Below, piece after piece: positions 33,014 to 42,738 of a stretch of DNA of 64,000 nucleotides (its first letter is position 1; each line of letters begins with the position of its first letter). The notes beneath the pieces are model-generated. The model was given only the letters and a program-made list of their open reading frames with translations. It had not been told where the DNA came from and made no database searches. Position numbers and translations under genes: made by a program. The stretch covers positions 310,001-374,000 of the forward strand of contig JAHRCV010000003.1 of NCBI GenBank assembly GCA_019083985.1, written 5' to 3'. The DNA comes from Rhizobiales bacterium TNE-4 (GTDB taxonomy: Bacteria > Pseudomonadota > Alphaproteobacteria > Rhizobiales > Beijerinckiaceae).

Positions 33014-34111
33014 TCAATTCGTGCGCGACATGAGGGAAGCAGGCAACCGCAATGATCCGTCGAGAATCATGCGTGCTGTGCGGATCAGCGACACGGTCGG
33101 CGGCGTATGGCTGTCAGCGGCAGGTTTGATGGCGAGGTCGATTTGTCCCGCCGGATGTTCGATGGTGAGCTGGCCTGTGGCCGCAGCATCAGCCGCAAGC
33201 GCGTGCACGAGCGTGCCCGGCGTTGCCGCTGCAGTCGCAAGTCCAACAGCGCCGGTCACGGCCAGTGCCTTGTGGCAACTTGCCGGCATGAAATAGCGTG
33301 CAGTGAAAGCGCCACCGCGTGCGGCTGGTGCGATCAAAACGGGTTTGGGGATGACAAGGCCCGACACATCGCCAAGGCCCATCGCCTCACCACACACACG
33401 GCGGATTTTTTCGAGGCGTGCGAGAAAGCCGCGATCGGCATCCAATTCTGCCGGGCTTTCTTGTCCCGTCTTGCCGATGCTTTCGGCGCGGAGAATGACA
33501 AGCGGCACGCCCGCATCGACAAGGCTGACCGGAACGCCTTCGATTACATCCTGCGCCGCGCCTGTCGGGAGCAGATGGCCCGTCTTTTTACCGATCGCAT
33601 CGGGGAAACTCAGGCGGATGGAGGCCGCTGTGCCTGGGACGCCATCAATGCGCGCTTCGCCTTCATAGGTGAGGACCCCGCCGGGCGTTGTCAGCCGCGC
33701 TTCAACGAGGCTGCCGGTATTGACGTTGTGAATGGTGAGAACCGTCTCACCATCGGTTGCTGCCACCAATCCACGCTCGACAGCGAATGGCCCGACGGCC
33801 GCAAGCATGTTGCCGCAATTGGGGGAGGTATCGACGATCCGGTCGAGCACCTTCACCTGCGCAAACAGGTAGTCGACATCGGCGCCGGCCCGGCTCGGGG
33901 GGCCGACAATGGCCACTTTGCTCGTCAGCGGATTGCCGCCGCCAATGCCATCGACTTGCAATTCATGCCCGGCGCCCATGGCCGAGATGAGAATGCTGTC
34001 ACGGCGGGCGGGGTCGGCCGGCAGGTCGGTCGCGAGAAAGACCGCGCCCCGTGAGGTGCCGCCGCGCATCAGCGCGCAAGGGATCGACGATTTTGACATT
34101 AATTGTTTCAT
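33014..34111 (-). CDS. PrpF-family isomerase, probably 4-oxalomesaconate tautomerase
   Basis: This 365-residue protein belongs to the PrpF/DUF453 family (diaminopimelate-epimerase fold). IPCALMRGGTSRGAVF near residues 10-25 and the catalytic cysteine region DTSPNCGNMLAAVGPFA near 94-110 are typical. A second conserved glycine-rich part is near FMPASCHKALAVTGAV. The overall match is closest to GalD, which tautomerises 4-oxalomesaconate in gallate/protocatechuate 4,5-cleavage. Methylaconitate isomerase (PrpF) is the alternative. No ring-cleavage genes are present in the window. It is divergent from a LysR regulator with an 84-bp AT-rich gap. Confidence 0.82.
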   Translation of the reverse strand: MKQLMSKSSIPCALMRGGTSRGAVFLATDLPADPARRDSILISAMGAGHELQVDGIGGGNPLTSKVAIVGPPSRAGADVDYLFAQVKVLDRIVDTSPNCGNMLAAVGPFAVERGLVAATDGETVLTIHNVNTGSLVEARLTTPGGVLTYEGEARIDGVPGTAASIRLSFPDAIGKKTGHLLPTGAAQDVIEGVPVSLVDAGVPLVILRAESIGKTGQESPAELDADRGFLARLEKIRRVCGEAMGLGDVSGLVIPKPVLIAPAARGGAFTARYFMPASCHKALAVTGAVGLATAAATPGTLVHALAADAAATGQLTIEHPAGQIDLAIKPAADSHTPPTVSLIRTARMILDGSLRLPASLMSRTN

Positions 34112-34195
34112 TTTCAGGAATAATCAGACCGATTCATTCATTTAATGGACAGCAATAATCTTGTTAAATGCAATGATTTCTGAAATTATTGCGAA
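34112..34195. promoter_or_regulatory. AT-rich divergent promoter region between the GalD-like and LysR genes
   Basis: This 84-bp gap is far more AT-rich than its surroundings and holds repeated AATAAT/ATTATT elements. LysR proteins usually bind such divergent regions at T-N11-A sites. I can see several candidate dyads but cannot choose one. Confidence 0.4.
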
Positions 34196-35092
34196 ATGCG
34201 GATCAATTTCGAACTCAACGATTTGCGCGCCTTTTTGGCGGTTTTCGATCTCGGCAGCTTCCACAAGGCCGCCGAAATGCTGGGCATGTCGCAGCCCGCA
34301 TTATCGCGCCGTCTGCAGGCGCTTGAGGCGATGGTGGGTGCCTCGCTTCTGGAGCGAACGACGCGCCGGGTCGGGCCAACGCCGATCGGTCTCTCCTTCG
34401 CGCCTTTGGCCCGCCGCGTGCTGCATGAATTCGAGGACAATCTGCTCGGCATCACGGGCGTGGGGGCGCAACAAAGCGGCCAGATCACGCTCGCCTGCAT
34501 CCCCACGGCGGCGTTCTATTTCCTGCCGCGTGCGATCGACCGCTTTCACGCGCTTTATCCGCGCATCCGCTTTCGCATCCTCGATCTATCCAGCAATGAC
34601 GGGCTTCTCAGCGTAAGTCGCGGCGAGGCCGATTTCGGCATCAATCTCACCGGCAACAGCGAGACCGATCTGGATTTCACCCCGCTGATCGACGATCCCT
34701 TCGTGCTTGCATGTCGGCGCGACCATGCGCTTGCCGAACGCACGCGCCTGACATGGAAAGACCTCGAAGGCGAAGCGCTGGTTGGCGTCAGCCGCGCGAG
34801 CGGTAATCGCGTCATTCTCGAAAGCGCGCTCGCCGCGCTCGATGTGCATCTCGAGTTTCAATATGAGGTCAATCACCTCACGACATCGCTTGGCCTTGTC
34901 GAGCGTGGGCTCGGGATCGCTATTCTGCCAAAGCTGGCAACACCGCCCGATGGCCACCCGCTGATCGTCTCCCGCACCATCGGTGCGCCGCCGATCTCGC
35001 GCACCATCGGCCTCGTCGAGCGGCGCAAGGCGCGGCTGTCCCCGGCCGCACAGCGCTTTCGCGACATGCTGGTCGAGACTTGGCATCTCTAA
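34196..35092 (+). CDS. LysR-family transcriptional regulator
   Basis: This is a 298-residue regulator. The N-terminal winged helix has FELNDLRAFLAVFDLGSFHKAAEMLG followed by MSQPALSRRLQALEAMVGASLLER, and a LysR effector-binding domain (about 90-295) follows. It is divergent from the GalD-like isomerase and TctC-type binding protein, so it most likely controls them in response to their substrate. The last seven codons, including the stop, are duplicated in tandem just after the gene (listed separately). Confidence 0.92.
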   Translation: MRINFELNDLRAFLAVFDLGSFHKAAEMLGMSQPALSRRLQALEAMVGASLLERTTRRVGPTPIGLSFAPLARRVLHEFEDNLLGITGVGAQQSGQITLACIPTAAFYFLPRAIDRFHALYPRIRFRILDLSSNDGLLSVSRGEADFGINLTGNSETDLDFTPLIDDPFVLACRRDHALAERTRLTWKDLEGEALVGVSRASGNRVILESALAALDVHLEFQYEVNHLTTSLGLVERGLGIAILPKLATPPDGHPLIVSRTIGAPPISRTIGLVERRKARLSPAAQRFRDMLVETWHL

Positions 35093-35113
35093 GTCAAGAC
35101 TTGGCATCTCTAA
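35072..35113. repeat. 21-bp tandem duplication over the LysR-gene stop codon
   Basis: Two adjacent 21-bp copies (35072-35092 and 35093-35113) differ at a single base. The first contains the final codons and the TAA of the LysR gene. The second is untranslated, but in frame it would give almost the same peptide ending. Confidence 0.92.
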
Positions 35114-35182
35114 AACGCTCAGCGCGGGAAAAAATCATCCTGATGCCTGCAATTCAGCCGCAAAATGCGCTAGACGAAACGA

Positions 35183-35893
35183 ATGGAGGATTCGCGCTTG
35201 CGTTGTCTCGCGATTGATACGGCCCTGAACGGTTGTTCTGCCTGCGTGCTTGAAACCGGCGCGGCGGAGCCGCTCGCCATGGAGACGCTGCTCATTGAGC
35301 GCGGCCATGCAGAAGCGCTCTTACCGCTTGTCGAACGCGTGATGGCGAAAGTCGACGGCAGTTTCTCGTCGCTTGATCGTGTCGCCGTCACGGTTGGTCC
35401 GGGCAGTTTTACCGGGCTTCGCGTCGGCATTTCGGCGGCGCGCGCCATTGCTTTAGCCGCCAATGTACCCTGCGTCGGTGTAACGACGCTGGCTGCCTAT
35501 GCTGCCCCGCTCATCATGCAGCAGGACGCGTCCGTGTCCGTCGCCGCCATCGATGCGCGGCATGGGCAGGTTTATGTCCAAGCCGTTGCGCCGCGGAGCA
35601 TGACCTTGATCACACCGCGCATTGCGCCCGTGCGCGAGGCCGTGCGGATGTTGGGTCAGGCTTCGCTCCGTATCGTCGGGACGGGGGCTGAACTTTTCGC
35701 AGATGATGCGCGCGCCTTCGGTCTCAATGTGATTTCGGCCGATGCCGCGCCTTGCCCTGACATCGTCTATGTCGCGCGGCTCGGACTTGTGGCCGATCCA
35801 GCGAGCGCACCGCCACGGCCTTATTATTTGCGCGCGCCTGATGCCAAGCCGCAAGCGCATGCGCGCATTGCGCGGGCGGAGCAGGAGGCGTGA
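35183..35893 (+). CDS. tsaB: tRNA threonylcarbamoyladenosine biosynthesis protein TsaB
   Basis: TsaB partners TsaD (and TsaE) in making the t6A37 modification of tRNAs that read ANN codons. The 236-residue protein has the ASKHA-fold opening CLAIDTALNGCSACVL (about residues 7-22) and the GPGSFTGLRVGISAARAIALA motif near 73-93. It is followed one base after its stop by rimI, the usual alphaproteobacterial pair. Confidence 0.92.
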   Translation: MEDSRLRCLAIDTALNGCSACVLETGAAEPLAMETLLIERGHAEALLPLVERVMAKVDGSFSSLDRVAVTVGPGSFTGLRVGISAARAIALAANVPCVGVTTLAAYAAPLIMQQDASVSVAAIDARHGQVYVQAVAPRSMTLITPRIAPVREAVRMLGQASLRIVGTGAELFADDARAFGLNVISADAAPCPDIVYVARLGLVADPASAPPRPYYLRAPDAKPQAHARIARAEQEA

Positions 35894-35894
35894 G

Positions 35895-36383
35895 ATGGGT
35901 TTGTTCGCACGCTTGTTCGGCCGTTCGAAGCGGCCTGTCATTGCAAGGCTGAAGCCGTCTGACGCAGATGATGTCGCGTTTCTTCATGGCGACAATTTCG
36001 ATCGCGGTTGGTCTGTACCGGAATGCGAAAATCTCATCACAGACGCCACGTGTTATGGTGTTGGCGCGCAATTACCGGGTGAGAAGACACTCTGCGGTTT
36101 TCTCTTGTGCCGCATCGCTGCCGATGAAGCGGAAATCTTATCAATCGCCGTGGCCCGTCATGCACGCGAGCGCGGGATTGCCAAAGCTATGCTCGCGCGC
36201 GGCATTGCCGGTCTCGGTGTCGAACGCGTCCGTTCGCTTTTTCTCGAAGTCGAGGCTGAGAACATTCCAGCGCTGAAACTCTACCGCCATTTCGGCTTCG
36301 AAGAAGTTGGACGCCGCCCAGCCTATTATCGCAAAGCCGATGGCAGCACGGCGGAAGCCATTGTCATGCGTCGGAATTTTTGA
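35895..36383 (+). CDS. rimI: Ribosomal-protein-alanine N-acetyltransferase RimI-like (GNAT)
   Basis: This 162-residue GNAT acetyltransferase is placed directly after tsaB. The start chosen (MGLFARLFGRSKRP) lies one base past the tsaB stop; the frame extends further upstream inside tsaB, but that part is a shadow. The acetyl-CoA-binding motif appears as ILSIAVARHARERGIAKAML (about 85-104), and the C-terminal FLEVEAENIPALKLYRHFGFEEVGRRPAYY is characteristic of RimI. The N-terminal basic amphipathic stretch is unusual but common in alphaproteobacterial versions. Confidence 0.88.
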   Translation: MGLFARLFGRSKRPVIARLKPSDADDVAFLHGDNFDRGWSVPECENLITDATCYGVGAQLPGEKTLCGFLLCRIAADEAEILSIAVARHARERGIAKAMLARGIAGLGVERVRSLFLEVEAENIPALKLYRHFGFEEVGRRPAYYRKADGSTAEAIVMRRNF

Positions 36384-36386
36384 TCC

Positions 36387-37163
36387 GTGCGCTGGCGCGT
36401 TCCTTTCGTGCTCGCGGTGCTCGCGCAAGTCACGCCGCCGATGATGGCGGTGCAAGCACTTGCGCTGAAATATAATTGGCGCATCGCGCATAAAATGCCG
36501 GTTTGGTTTCATCGGCTGGTTTTAAAATTGCTGCGCGTGCGTGTGCGGATCGAGGGAGCGCCTGCGCCCGATCGTCCCTTGCTCATCGTGTCGAACCATC
36601 TGTCTTGGCTCGACATTGTTGTTATCGGAGCAGCTTTCCCGGTGAGCTTCATCGCCAAGGCGGAAGTGGGGACGTGGCCCCTGATCGGCACATTCGCCCG
36701 CATGCAACGCTCGGTCTTTATCGACCGCACCCGCCGCACCGCGACGCGTGACGCTCATGCCGCGATGACTGCGCGGCTCGCTCAAGGCGATCCCTTGGTG
36801 CTCTTTGCTGAAGGGACGACGTCGGATGGCCATCGCGTCCTGCCTTTCCGCTCGGCCTTGATCGGCGCTGCAACCAGCGTCGCGACCGAAGAGGGCCCTG
36901 CCCGTGTCCAGGCCTTGACGGTCGCCTATCCCGGCCGGGCCGGGGCGGAAATGGCCTTGCCGGGCCCCGACCTCGCTTGGCATGGCGACATGGACCTTTT
37001 GCCTCACCTCAAAGACGTGATCATGGGTCCCCCCATTCAGGCGGCGCTGCGCTTTGGCACACCGGTCGCGATTGCCCCTGAGGGCGACCGCAAGGCCTTG
37101 GCCCGCGATCTTGAGGCCGAAATTGCGTGCACCTATGACGCGCTGCGGCTGGGGCCCGTCTGA
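36387..37163 (+). CDS. plsC: 1-acyl-sn-glycerol-3-phosphate acyltransferase (PlsC family)
   Basis: This enzyme adds the second acyl chain in phosphatidic acid synthesis at the inner membrane. It has 258 residues with a GTG start three bases after the rimI stop. The HX4D catalytic motif is SNHLSWLD (near residues 69-76) and the substrate-binding block is [15 protein letters not shown]. The N-terminus has a hydrophobic segment ([21 protein letters not shown]) that would anchor it. Some family members act on lysophospholipids or ornithine lipids, so specificity is not fixed by sequence. Confidence 0.88.
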   Translation: MRWRVPFVLAVLAQVTPPMMAVQALALKYNWRIAHKMPVWFHRLVLKLLRVRVRIEGAPAPDRPLLIVSNHLSWLDIVVIGAAFPVSFIAKAEVGTWPLIGTFARMQRSVFIDRTRRTATRDAHAAMTARLAQGDPLVLFAEGTTSDGHRVLPFRSALIGAATSVATEEGPARVQALTVAYPGRAGAEMALPGPDLAWHGDMDLLPHLKDVIMGPPIQAALRFGTPVAIAPEGDRKALARDLEAEIACTYDALRLGPV

Positions 37164-37234
37164 ACGGCGGAATCCGGTTCTCATCCCGGCCAAGAGCGGA
37201 TAAGAACGGCCCGCAACCGAGCCCAGCCCCAACC

Positions 37235-38611
37235 ATGACCGCGACGGACCCGAAAAAGCTCTTCGTCAAATCCTATGGCTGCCAGATGAACGTCTATGAC
37301 GCCCAGCGCATGGCGGACGTTCTCGCGCCCGAAGGATTCGTCGAAACGCAGGCGATGGAAGACGCCGATATCGTCATCCTCAATACCTGTCATATCCGCG
37401 AAAAGGCGGTCGAAAAGGTCTATTCGGAATTAGGTCGCGTGCGTGAGCTGAAGAAAGAGCGCAACGCCGCAGGCCACGACACCAAGATCGTTGTGGCGGG
37501 ATGCGTCGCGCAGGCCGAAGGCGTCGAGATCACCCGCCGTGCGCCAGCGGTCGATCTCGTGGTCGGGCCACAAAATTATCACCGCCTGCCCGATTTGCTC
37601 AAGCAGGCCGAAGCCCGGCGTGGCATCGTCGATACAGAGTTTCCGGTCGACGACAAATTTTCTGCGCTCCCGATGCCGAGCGCCAAAAAGACCTTGGCAC
37701 GTGGCGTTTCCGCCTTCCTCACCGTGCAGGAAGGTTGCGATAAATTCTGCACCTTCTGTGTCGTACCCTATACGCGCGGCGCCGAGCTCTCACGTGATAT
37801 GGATGCCATTCTGCGCGAAGCCCGCCATCTCGCCGAAGCCGGCATTCGCGAAGTCACGCTGATCGGCCAGAATGTGAATGCGTGGCATGGCAAGGGCCAT
37901 GATGGCGCTGCCTCGACGCTGGGTGAATTGCTCTATGCCGTTGCTGATATCCCCGGCATCGAGCGCTTGCGCTACACCACCAGCCATCCGCGCGACATGG
38001 ACGAGAGCCTGATCGCGGCCCATCGCGATCTGCCGCAGCTGATGCCCTATCTGCATTTGCCGGTCCAATCGGGTTCCGATAAGATTCTCGATGCGATGAA
38101 TCGTAAGCACACGCGTGACGATTATCTGCGCCTGATCGACCGCATCCGTGCGGCGCGGCCAGACATTGCGCTGTCGTCAGACTTCATCGTTGGCTTCCCG
38201 GGCGAAACAGATCGCGATTTCGAAGACACGATGGATTTGGTCCGCCGGGTGGGCTTCGGCTCGGCCTTTTCGTTTAAATATAGCGAGCGTCCGGGCACGC
38301 CCGCGGCCGAACTGACCGAACAACTCCCCGAAAGCGTCAAGAATGAGCGCATCTACGCGCTGCAGGCGCTGATCATGGAGCAGCAGACGGCCTTCAACGC
38401 CGCGACCATCGGCAAGGTCGTCGACGTCCTGATCGAGAAGCGTGGCCGCCATCCCGGCCAATGGACCGGCAAATCGCCCTATCTTCAGCCGGTGGTGGTC
38501 GAGCATGAGGTTCATACGGGTGACATCGTTCCGGTGGAAATCACCTCGATCGTCGCCAACAGCCTAAACGGACGGGTTGCAGGCCCGGCCAGGAGCGCGC
38601 ACATTTCATGA
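37235..38611 (+). CDS. miaB: tRNA-2-methylthio-N6-dimethylallyladenosine synthase MiaB
   Basis: This radical-SAM methylthiotransferase modifies A37 of tRNAs reading UNN codons. The N-terminal UPF0004 domain has cluster cysteines C16, C52 and C90. The radical-SAM motif [10 protein letters not shown] gives C168, C172 and C175. A TRAM domain closes the 458-residue protein. It starts a block miaB-phoH-ybeY-corC-lnt in which most genes overlap or almost touch. Confidence 0.96.
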   Translation: MTATDPKKLFVKSYGCQMNVYDAQRMADVLAPEGFVETQAMEDADIVILNTCHIREKAVEKVYSELGRVRELKKERNAAGHDTKIVVAGCVAQAEGVEITRRAPAVDLVVGPQNYHRLPDLLKQAEARRGIVDTEFPVDDKFSALPMPSAKKTLARGVSAFLTVQEGCDKFCTFCVVPYTRGAELSRDMDAILREARHLAEAGIREVTLIGQNVNAWHGKGHDGAASTLGELLYAVADIPGIERLRYTTSHPRDMDESLIAAHRDLPQLMPYLHLPVQSGSDKILDAMNRKHTRDDYLRLIDRIRAARPDIALSSDFIVGFPGETDRDFEDTMDLVRRVGFGSAFSFKYSERPGTPAAELTEQLPESVKNERIYALQALIMEQQTAFNAATIGKVVDVLIEKRGRHPGQWTGKSPYLQPVVVEHEVHTGDIVPVEITSIVANSLNGRVAGPARSAHIS

Positions 38612-38633
38612 CGCACGCAGCAAGGAGCCCCCG

Positions 38634-39677
38634 TTGAGAGCGCAGGACGGTTTGAATCGCTTCACCCGCACCGAAGTTCGGCCCCGCGAAGGGCTCGCTG
38701 AAACGGCTGAGATCAAACTCTCCTTCGATGACAACAAGCTCGCGGGTCTTGTCTTCGGCCATTACGATCAAAACCTTGCGCATCTTGAGCGCCGCATTGG
38801 CGTGATCGCGCATGTCAATGGCAATCAGGTTACGATCAAAGGGCCGCCAGAGACGACGGAACAGGCGCGCCGCATTCTGGAAGGTCTCTATGATCGCGTG
38901 CGGCAGGCGGGTGCTATTTCGACCGGCGATATCGATGGCATGATCGAAGAACAGGCCATGCAAGGGTCACTCTTCCCCGAAGGCGAAGACATCGTCACAA
39001 GCTTTGATGAAGTCGCGACACGCAAGCGCCGCGTGCGCGCACGTAATGCCGCGCAGCATCGGTATCTCAAGCTCTTGAAAAAGCATGAGCTGGTTTTTGC
39101 CGAAGGCCCCGCCGGCACCGGTAAGACATGGCTTGCCGTCGGCCACGCCGTGCAGCTTCTGGAACAAGGCGTTGTGGAGCGTCTCATCCTGTCGCGTCCC
39201 GCGGTGGAAGCGGGCGAACGCCTTGGCTTTTTACCAGGCGACATGCGTGAGAAAGTCGATCCCTATCTGCGCCCGATCTATGATGCGCTCTATGACTTTA
39301 TGGAAGCGCGCCATGTCGAACGCGGGCTGCAGACCGGCATGATCGAAATCGCGCCGCTCGCCTTCATGCGTGGCCGCACACTGACCAACGCCATGGTCTT
39401 GCTGGACGAAGCGCAGAACACCACATCAATGCAGATGAAGATGTTCCTCACGCGTTTGGGTGAAGGTTCGCGCATGATTATCACGGGCGATCCGACACAG
39501 ATCGATTTGCCGCCCGGCCAGAAATCGGGCCTCGTCGAGGCTGTGCGTGTGCTCGATGGGGTCGAAGGCATTGGCCGCGTGACCTTCGCCGAAGCCGATG
39601 TCGTGCGTCACGATCTCGTTCGCCGCATTGTCACGGCCTATGAAGCGCAGAGCCGCGGAGAAACGTCGCGCGCATGA
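38634..39677 (+). CDS. PhoH-like ATPase (PhoL/YbeZ)
   Basis: This is a 347-residue P-loop ATPase of the PhoH family, which is almost always next to ybeY and linked to rRNA handling and ribosome maturation. Walker A is GPAGTGKTWLA and Walker B is MVLLDEAQNTT. The start is a TTG: AAGGAG lies exactly six bases upstream of it, whereas the longer frame (TTG at 38577) begins inside miaB without a site. Its stop overlaps the ybeY start (ATGA). Confidence 0.92.
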   Translation: MRAQDGLNRFTRTEVRPREGLAETAEIKLSFDDNKLAGLVFGHYDQNLAHLERRIGVIAHVNGNQVTIKGPPETTEQARRILEGLYDRVRQAGAISTGDIDGMIEEQAMQGSLFPEGEDIVTSFDEVATRKRRVRARNAAQHRYLKLLKKHELVFAEGPAGTGKTWLAVGHAVQLLEQGVVERLILSRPAVEAGERLGFLPGDMREKVDPYLRPIYDALYDFMEARHVERGLQTGMIEIAPLAFMRGRTLTNAMVLLDEAQNTTSMQMKMFLTRLGEGSRMIITGDPTQIDLPPGQKSGLVEAVRVLDGVEGIGRVTFAEADVVRHDLVRRIVTAYEAQSRGETSRA

Positions 39678-40150
39678 TCGTGCTCGATTGCGTTAGCGAA
39701 AGTCCGCTCTGGGAGCGCCATCCCGGTATTGAGGCGGTGGCCGAACGTGCGCTCGCGCAGGCGGCGCAGGATTGCGGTATGACGCTCCTTAATGGGGCGG
39801 AAGTCTCGCTCCTGCTCATCGACGATGCGCGGATGCGCGAGATGAACCGCGAATGGCGCGAGAAGGACAAGCCGACCAATGTCCTCTCGTTTCAATCGGT
39901 GCCGCCGGAGCGGCTCGCCAGTGCGCCTTTTCTCGGCGATATCGTGCTGGCTTGCGAAACGGTGGAGCGCGAAGCGGCGAACGAAGGCAAAAATTTTGAC
40001 GACCATGCAGCCCATTTGGTCGTGCATGGATTTTTACACCTCCTCGGCCATGATCACATTGATGATCGCGAGGCGGATGTCATGGAAGCGCTCGAAACCC
40101 GTATTCTGGCTGCGCTCGGCATTGCCGACCCCTATGCGGATGAGCATTGA
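39674..40150 (+). CDS. ybeY: Endoribonuclease YbeY (rRNA maturation)
   Basis: This zinc-dependent RNase is involved in 16S rRNA 3'-end maturation and 70S quality control. It has 158 residues. The metal-binding motif HGFLHLLGHDH supplies H118, H122 and H128. It overlaps the PhoH-like gene by four bases and is followed by corC after 9 bp. Confidence 0.95.
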   Translation: MIVLDCVSESPLWERHPGIEAVAERALAQAAQDCGMTLLNGAEVSLLLIDDARMREMNREWREKDKPTNVLSFQSVPPERLASAPFLGDIVLACETVEREAANEGKNFDDHAAHLVVHGFLHLLGHDHIDDREADVMEALETRILAALGIADPYADEH

Positions 40151-40159
40151 GGATCAATC

Positions 40160-41161
40160 ATGTCCGACGAATCGAAAAACGCCGCTGATCAGACCAAAAT
40201 TCCGCCGCTGCCTGAGCGCGATGGCGAAAGCCTGATTGATCGTCTTCTTGGCAAGATCGGTCTGCGGTCCGGTGCGCTTATTCGTGGCGAGTTGGAAGAT
40301 GCGCTCGAAGAAGGCGACACCAATGGCGGCTTCTCGCCGGAAGAGCGCGAGATGCTGCGCAACGTGCTGCGGCTCCGTATCCAGCACGTGCATGATGTGA
40401 TGGTGCCGCGCGCTGACATTGTCGCGGTCGAGATCGATACGTCACTTGGTGAATTGTTGCGCCTTTTTCGGACGGAAGGCCATTCGCGTTTGCCGGTCTA
40501 TTCTGACACGCTCGACGACCCGCGCGGCATGGTCCACATCCGCGACTTTCTCGATTACCTCGCGGCCCGCGCTGAGGCTGCGGTTGGACAGGACACGGCG
40601 ACGTCTTCGCCCGATCTTGGCCGCATCGATTTGACGACGACCTTGGCGGAAGCGCGTATTTTCCGTCCCGTGCTCTATGTGCCGCCATCCATGCCTGCCC
40701 TTGATCTGTTGGTGAAGATGCAGACCACGCGCACCCATATGGCTCTCGTGATTGACGAATATGGTGGCACCGATGGTCTCGTTTCGATCGAGGATCTTGT
40801 CGAGATCGTCGTCGGCGATATTGAGGACGAGCATGATGATGCCGAAGCGCAGCTGATCACGCGCGAGAGCGAGGAAATCTACATCGCCGATGGGCGGGCC
40901 TCGCTTGAGGATGTCGAGGAATTGCTGGGCGTGAGTTTTGCCGAAATCGATATTGCCGAAGATGTCGATACGGTCGGTGGCCTTGTCGCCACACTTGCAG
41001 GGCGTGTGCCTGTGCGGGGTGAAATCATCGCAGGTCCACTCGGTCTTGAATTCGAAGTGCTGGATGCCGATCCGCGCCGTGTGAAAAAAGCCCGCATTCA
41101 TCGCGTCAAGGCGGATGGCGAGACGCAGGACGGCACGAAGAAGACCGAACCGCAAGAATGA
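40160..41161 (+). CDS. CBS-domain protein of the CorC/HlyC family
   Basis: This is a 333-residue cytoplasmic protein with two CBS domains (roughly residues 70-210, including [12 protein letters not shown] and [22 protein letters not shown]-like sequence) and a C-terminal CorC_HlyC transporter-associated domain (about 230-315). It lacks the DUF21 membrane region, so it matches the soluble CorC type linked to magnesium/cobalt efflux and to the neighbouring lnt gene in many proteobacteria. Its stop overlaps the lnt start by four bases. Confidence 0.9.
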   Translation: MSDESKNAADQTKIPPLPERDGESLIDRLLGKIGLRSGALIRGELEDALEEGDTNGGFSPEEREMLRNVLRLRIQHVHDVMVPRADIVAVEIDTSLGELLRLFRTEGHSRLPVYSDTLDDPRGMVHIRDFLDYLAARAEAAVGQDTATSSPDLGRIDLTTTLAEARIFRPVLYVPPSMPALDLLVKMQTTRTHMALVIDEYGGTDGLVSIEDLVEIVVGDIEDEHDDAEAQLITRESEEIYIADGRASLEDVEELLGVSFAEIDIAEDVDTVGGLVATLAGRVPVRGEIIAGPLGLEFEVLDADPRRVKKARIHRVKADGETQDGTKKTEPQE

Positions 41162-42738
41162 TCGACGCACGCGCGACCAATTTTATCCGCCCTCTCACAG
41201 GATGGCGGGCGATGGTGTTCGGCATGGTGGCCGGTGCCATTGGGTCGTTCGCGTTGGCGCCTTATCATTTTCTGCCAGCTCTGGTCATTGCAATGAGCGC
41301 AGCCATCATCATGCTTGATGGTGTTGTCGCCGGTACGCAAACAGGCAAAGCACGATGGCGTGCAGCCTTCGCAGCTGGATGGAGTTTCGGCTTTGGCTGG
41401 TTCGTCGCTGGGCTCTGGTGGCTCGGCATGGCCTTCTTGGTCGAGCCTGATCAATTCGCGTTGCTTTTGCCGCTTGGCGTCATTGGCCTTCCTGCCGTTT
41501 TGGCCGTCTTTTACGGATTGGCTTTCATTCTGGCGGCGGCGCTCTGGTCGCGCGGGCCTGCACGGATTGCCGCCTTCGCCCTGTCTTTGGCGCTGATTGA
41601 ATGGATTCGCGGCCATATCTTTACGGGCTTTCCGTGGAACATGCCGGGCATGGCGCTTGCGGGTTCATTGACGCTTGCACAAACGGCATCGTTGATCGGA
41701 GCCTATGGGCTGAACATCATCGCAATCTTTGCCGCCGCTTCACCTGCGGCGCTTGTGGGGCGCGGCACGTGGATGCGTCGCGCTAGCCCGCTTGTGGCGT
41801 CTTCACTTGTCATCATGGCCATGATCGGTTTTGGCCAATGGCGCTTATCACAACCCGCACCCCCTGATGTTGCTGGGGTCGTGTTGCGCATTATGCAACC
41901 GGATGTGCCGCAGGATGCGAAGTTCCGCCCGCAGAATCGCGATGCCATCATGGCGCGTTATTTCTCCGTCTCGAGTGCGCCCGGCGCTGAGAAGGTCACG
42001 CATTACATTTGGCCAGAATCGCCCTTCCCCTTTCTGCTGACGCGCGACGGCCAAGCCCTCGACGACATCGCTGCCATGTTGAAGGGGCGTGCAGTGCTCA
42101 TCACGGGTGCCGTGCGTGCACGGCCCGCACTGCCGGGTGAAATGCGGCACGCCTATTACAATGGCATTCAGGTGATCGGCGGGAAGGGCGAAGTGCTTGA
42201 CCATGCCGATAAGGTGCATCTCGTTCCATTCGGCGAATATTTGCCGCTCGCCGACGCTTTGGAAGCATTGGGCTTGCGGACCTTCGTGCCAGTGCCGGGC
42301 GTGTTCACCCCGGGCGCAGAACGCGTGGCGCTGTCAGTGCCCGGTCTGCCGGATGCATCGCCGTTGATTTGTTATGAGGCGATTTTTCCGGGCGAGGTCT
42401 TGCCCGATGACGCTCGTCCGCTTTGGTTGTTGAATGTCACCAATGATGCGTGGTTCGGTATCACGCCTGGGCCGCATCAGCATTTCGCGCAAGCGCGGCT
42501 ACGCAGTATCGAGGAAGGCTTGCCCTTGGTGCGCGCCGCCAACAACGGCATTTCAGCGATCATTGATTCGTATGGGCGTATTCGCGCACAACTTAAGCTT
42601 GGCGAAACGGGAATAGTTGATGGAGCACTGCCCGGCGCCATTGATCCGCCGGTTTTTACTCAAATGCAATCAATTCCCTTAATGTTAATGCTTGTTTTGC
42701 TAGGCGGTATAGCCTTGTACGGGCGTCATTTCGATTGA
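41158..42738 (+). CDS. lnt: Apolipoprotein N-acyltransferase
   Basis: This inner-membrane enzyme adds the third acyl chain to lipoproteins. It has 526 residues: about six hydrophobic segments in the first 220 residues, a periplasmic nitrilase-fold domain, and a final helix (IPLMLMLVLLGGIALYG). The catalytic triad is visible as Glu in WPESPFPF, Lys in DHADKVHLVPFGEYLP and Cys in LICYEAIFPG. In Sinorhizobium the homologue is ActA, needed for acid tolerance, and is likewise followed by a PhrR/PraR regulator. Confidence 0.94.
   Translation: MIDARATNFIRPLTGWRAMVFGMVAGAIGSFALAPYHFLPALVIAMSAAIIMLDGVVAGTQTGKARWRAAFAAGWSFGFGWFVAGLWWLGMAFLVEPDQFALLLPLGVIGLPAVLAVFYGLAFILAAALWSRGPARIAAFALSLALIEWIRGHIFTGFPWNMPGMALAGSLTLAQTASLIGAYGLNIIAIFAAASPAALVGRGTWMRRASPLVASSLVIMAMIGFGQWRLSQPAPPDVAGVVLRIMQPDVPQDAKFRPQNRDAIMARYFSVSSAPGAEKVTHYIWPESPFPFLLTRDGQALDDIAAMLKGRAVLITGAVRARPALPGEMRHAYYNGIQVIGGKGEVLDHADKVHLVPFGEYLPLADALEALGLRTFVPVPGVFTPGAERVALSVPGLPDASPLICYEAIFPGEVLPDDARPLWLLNVTNDAWFGITPGPHQHFAQARLRSIEEGLPLVRAANNGISAIIDSYGRIRAQLKLGETGIVDGALPGAIDPPVFTQMQSIPLMLMLVLLGGIALYGRHFD

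Noticed and set aside
33107-34054. A 315-codon plus-strand frame opposite the GalD-like gene
   Set aside because: It lies fully inside a well-supported gene on the other strand and has no family resemblance.
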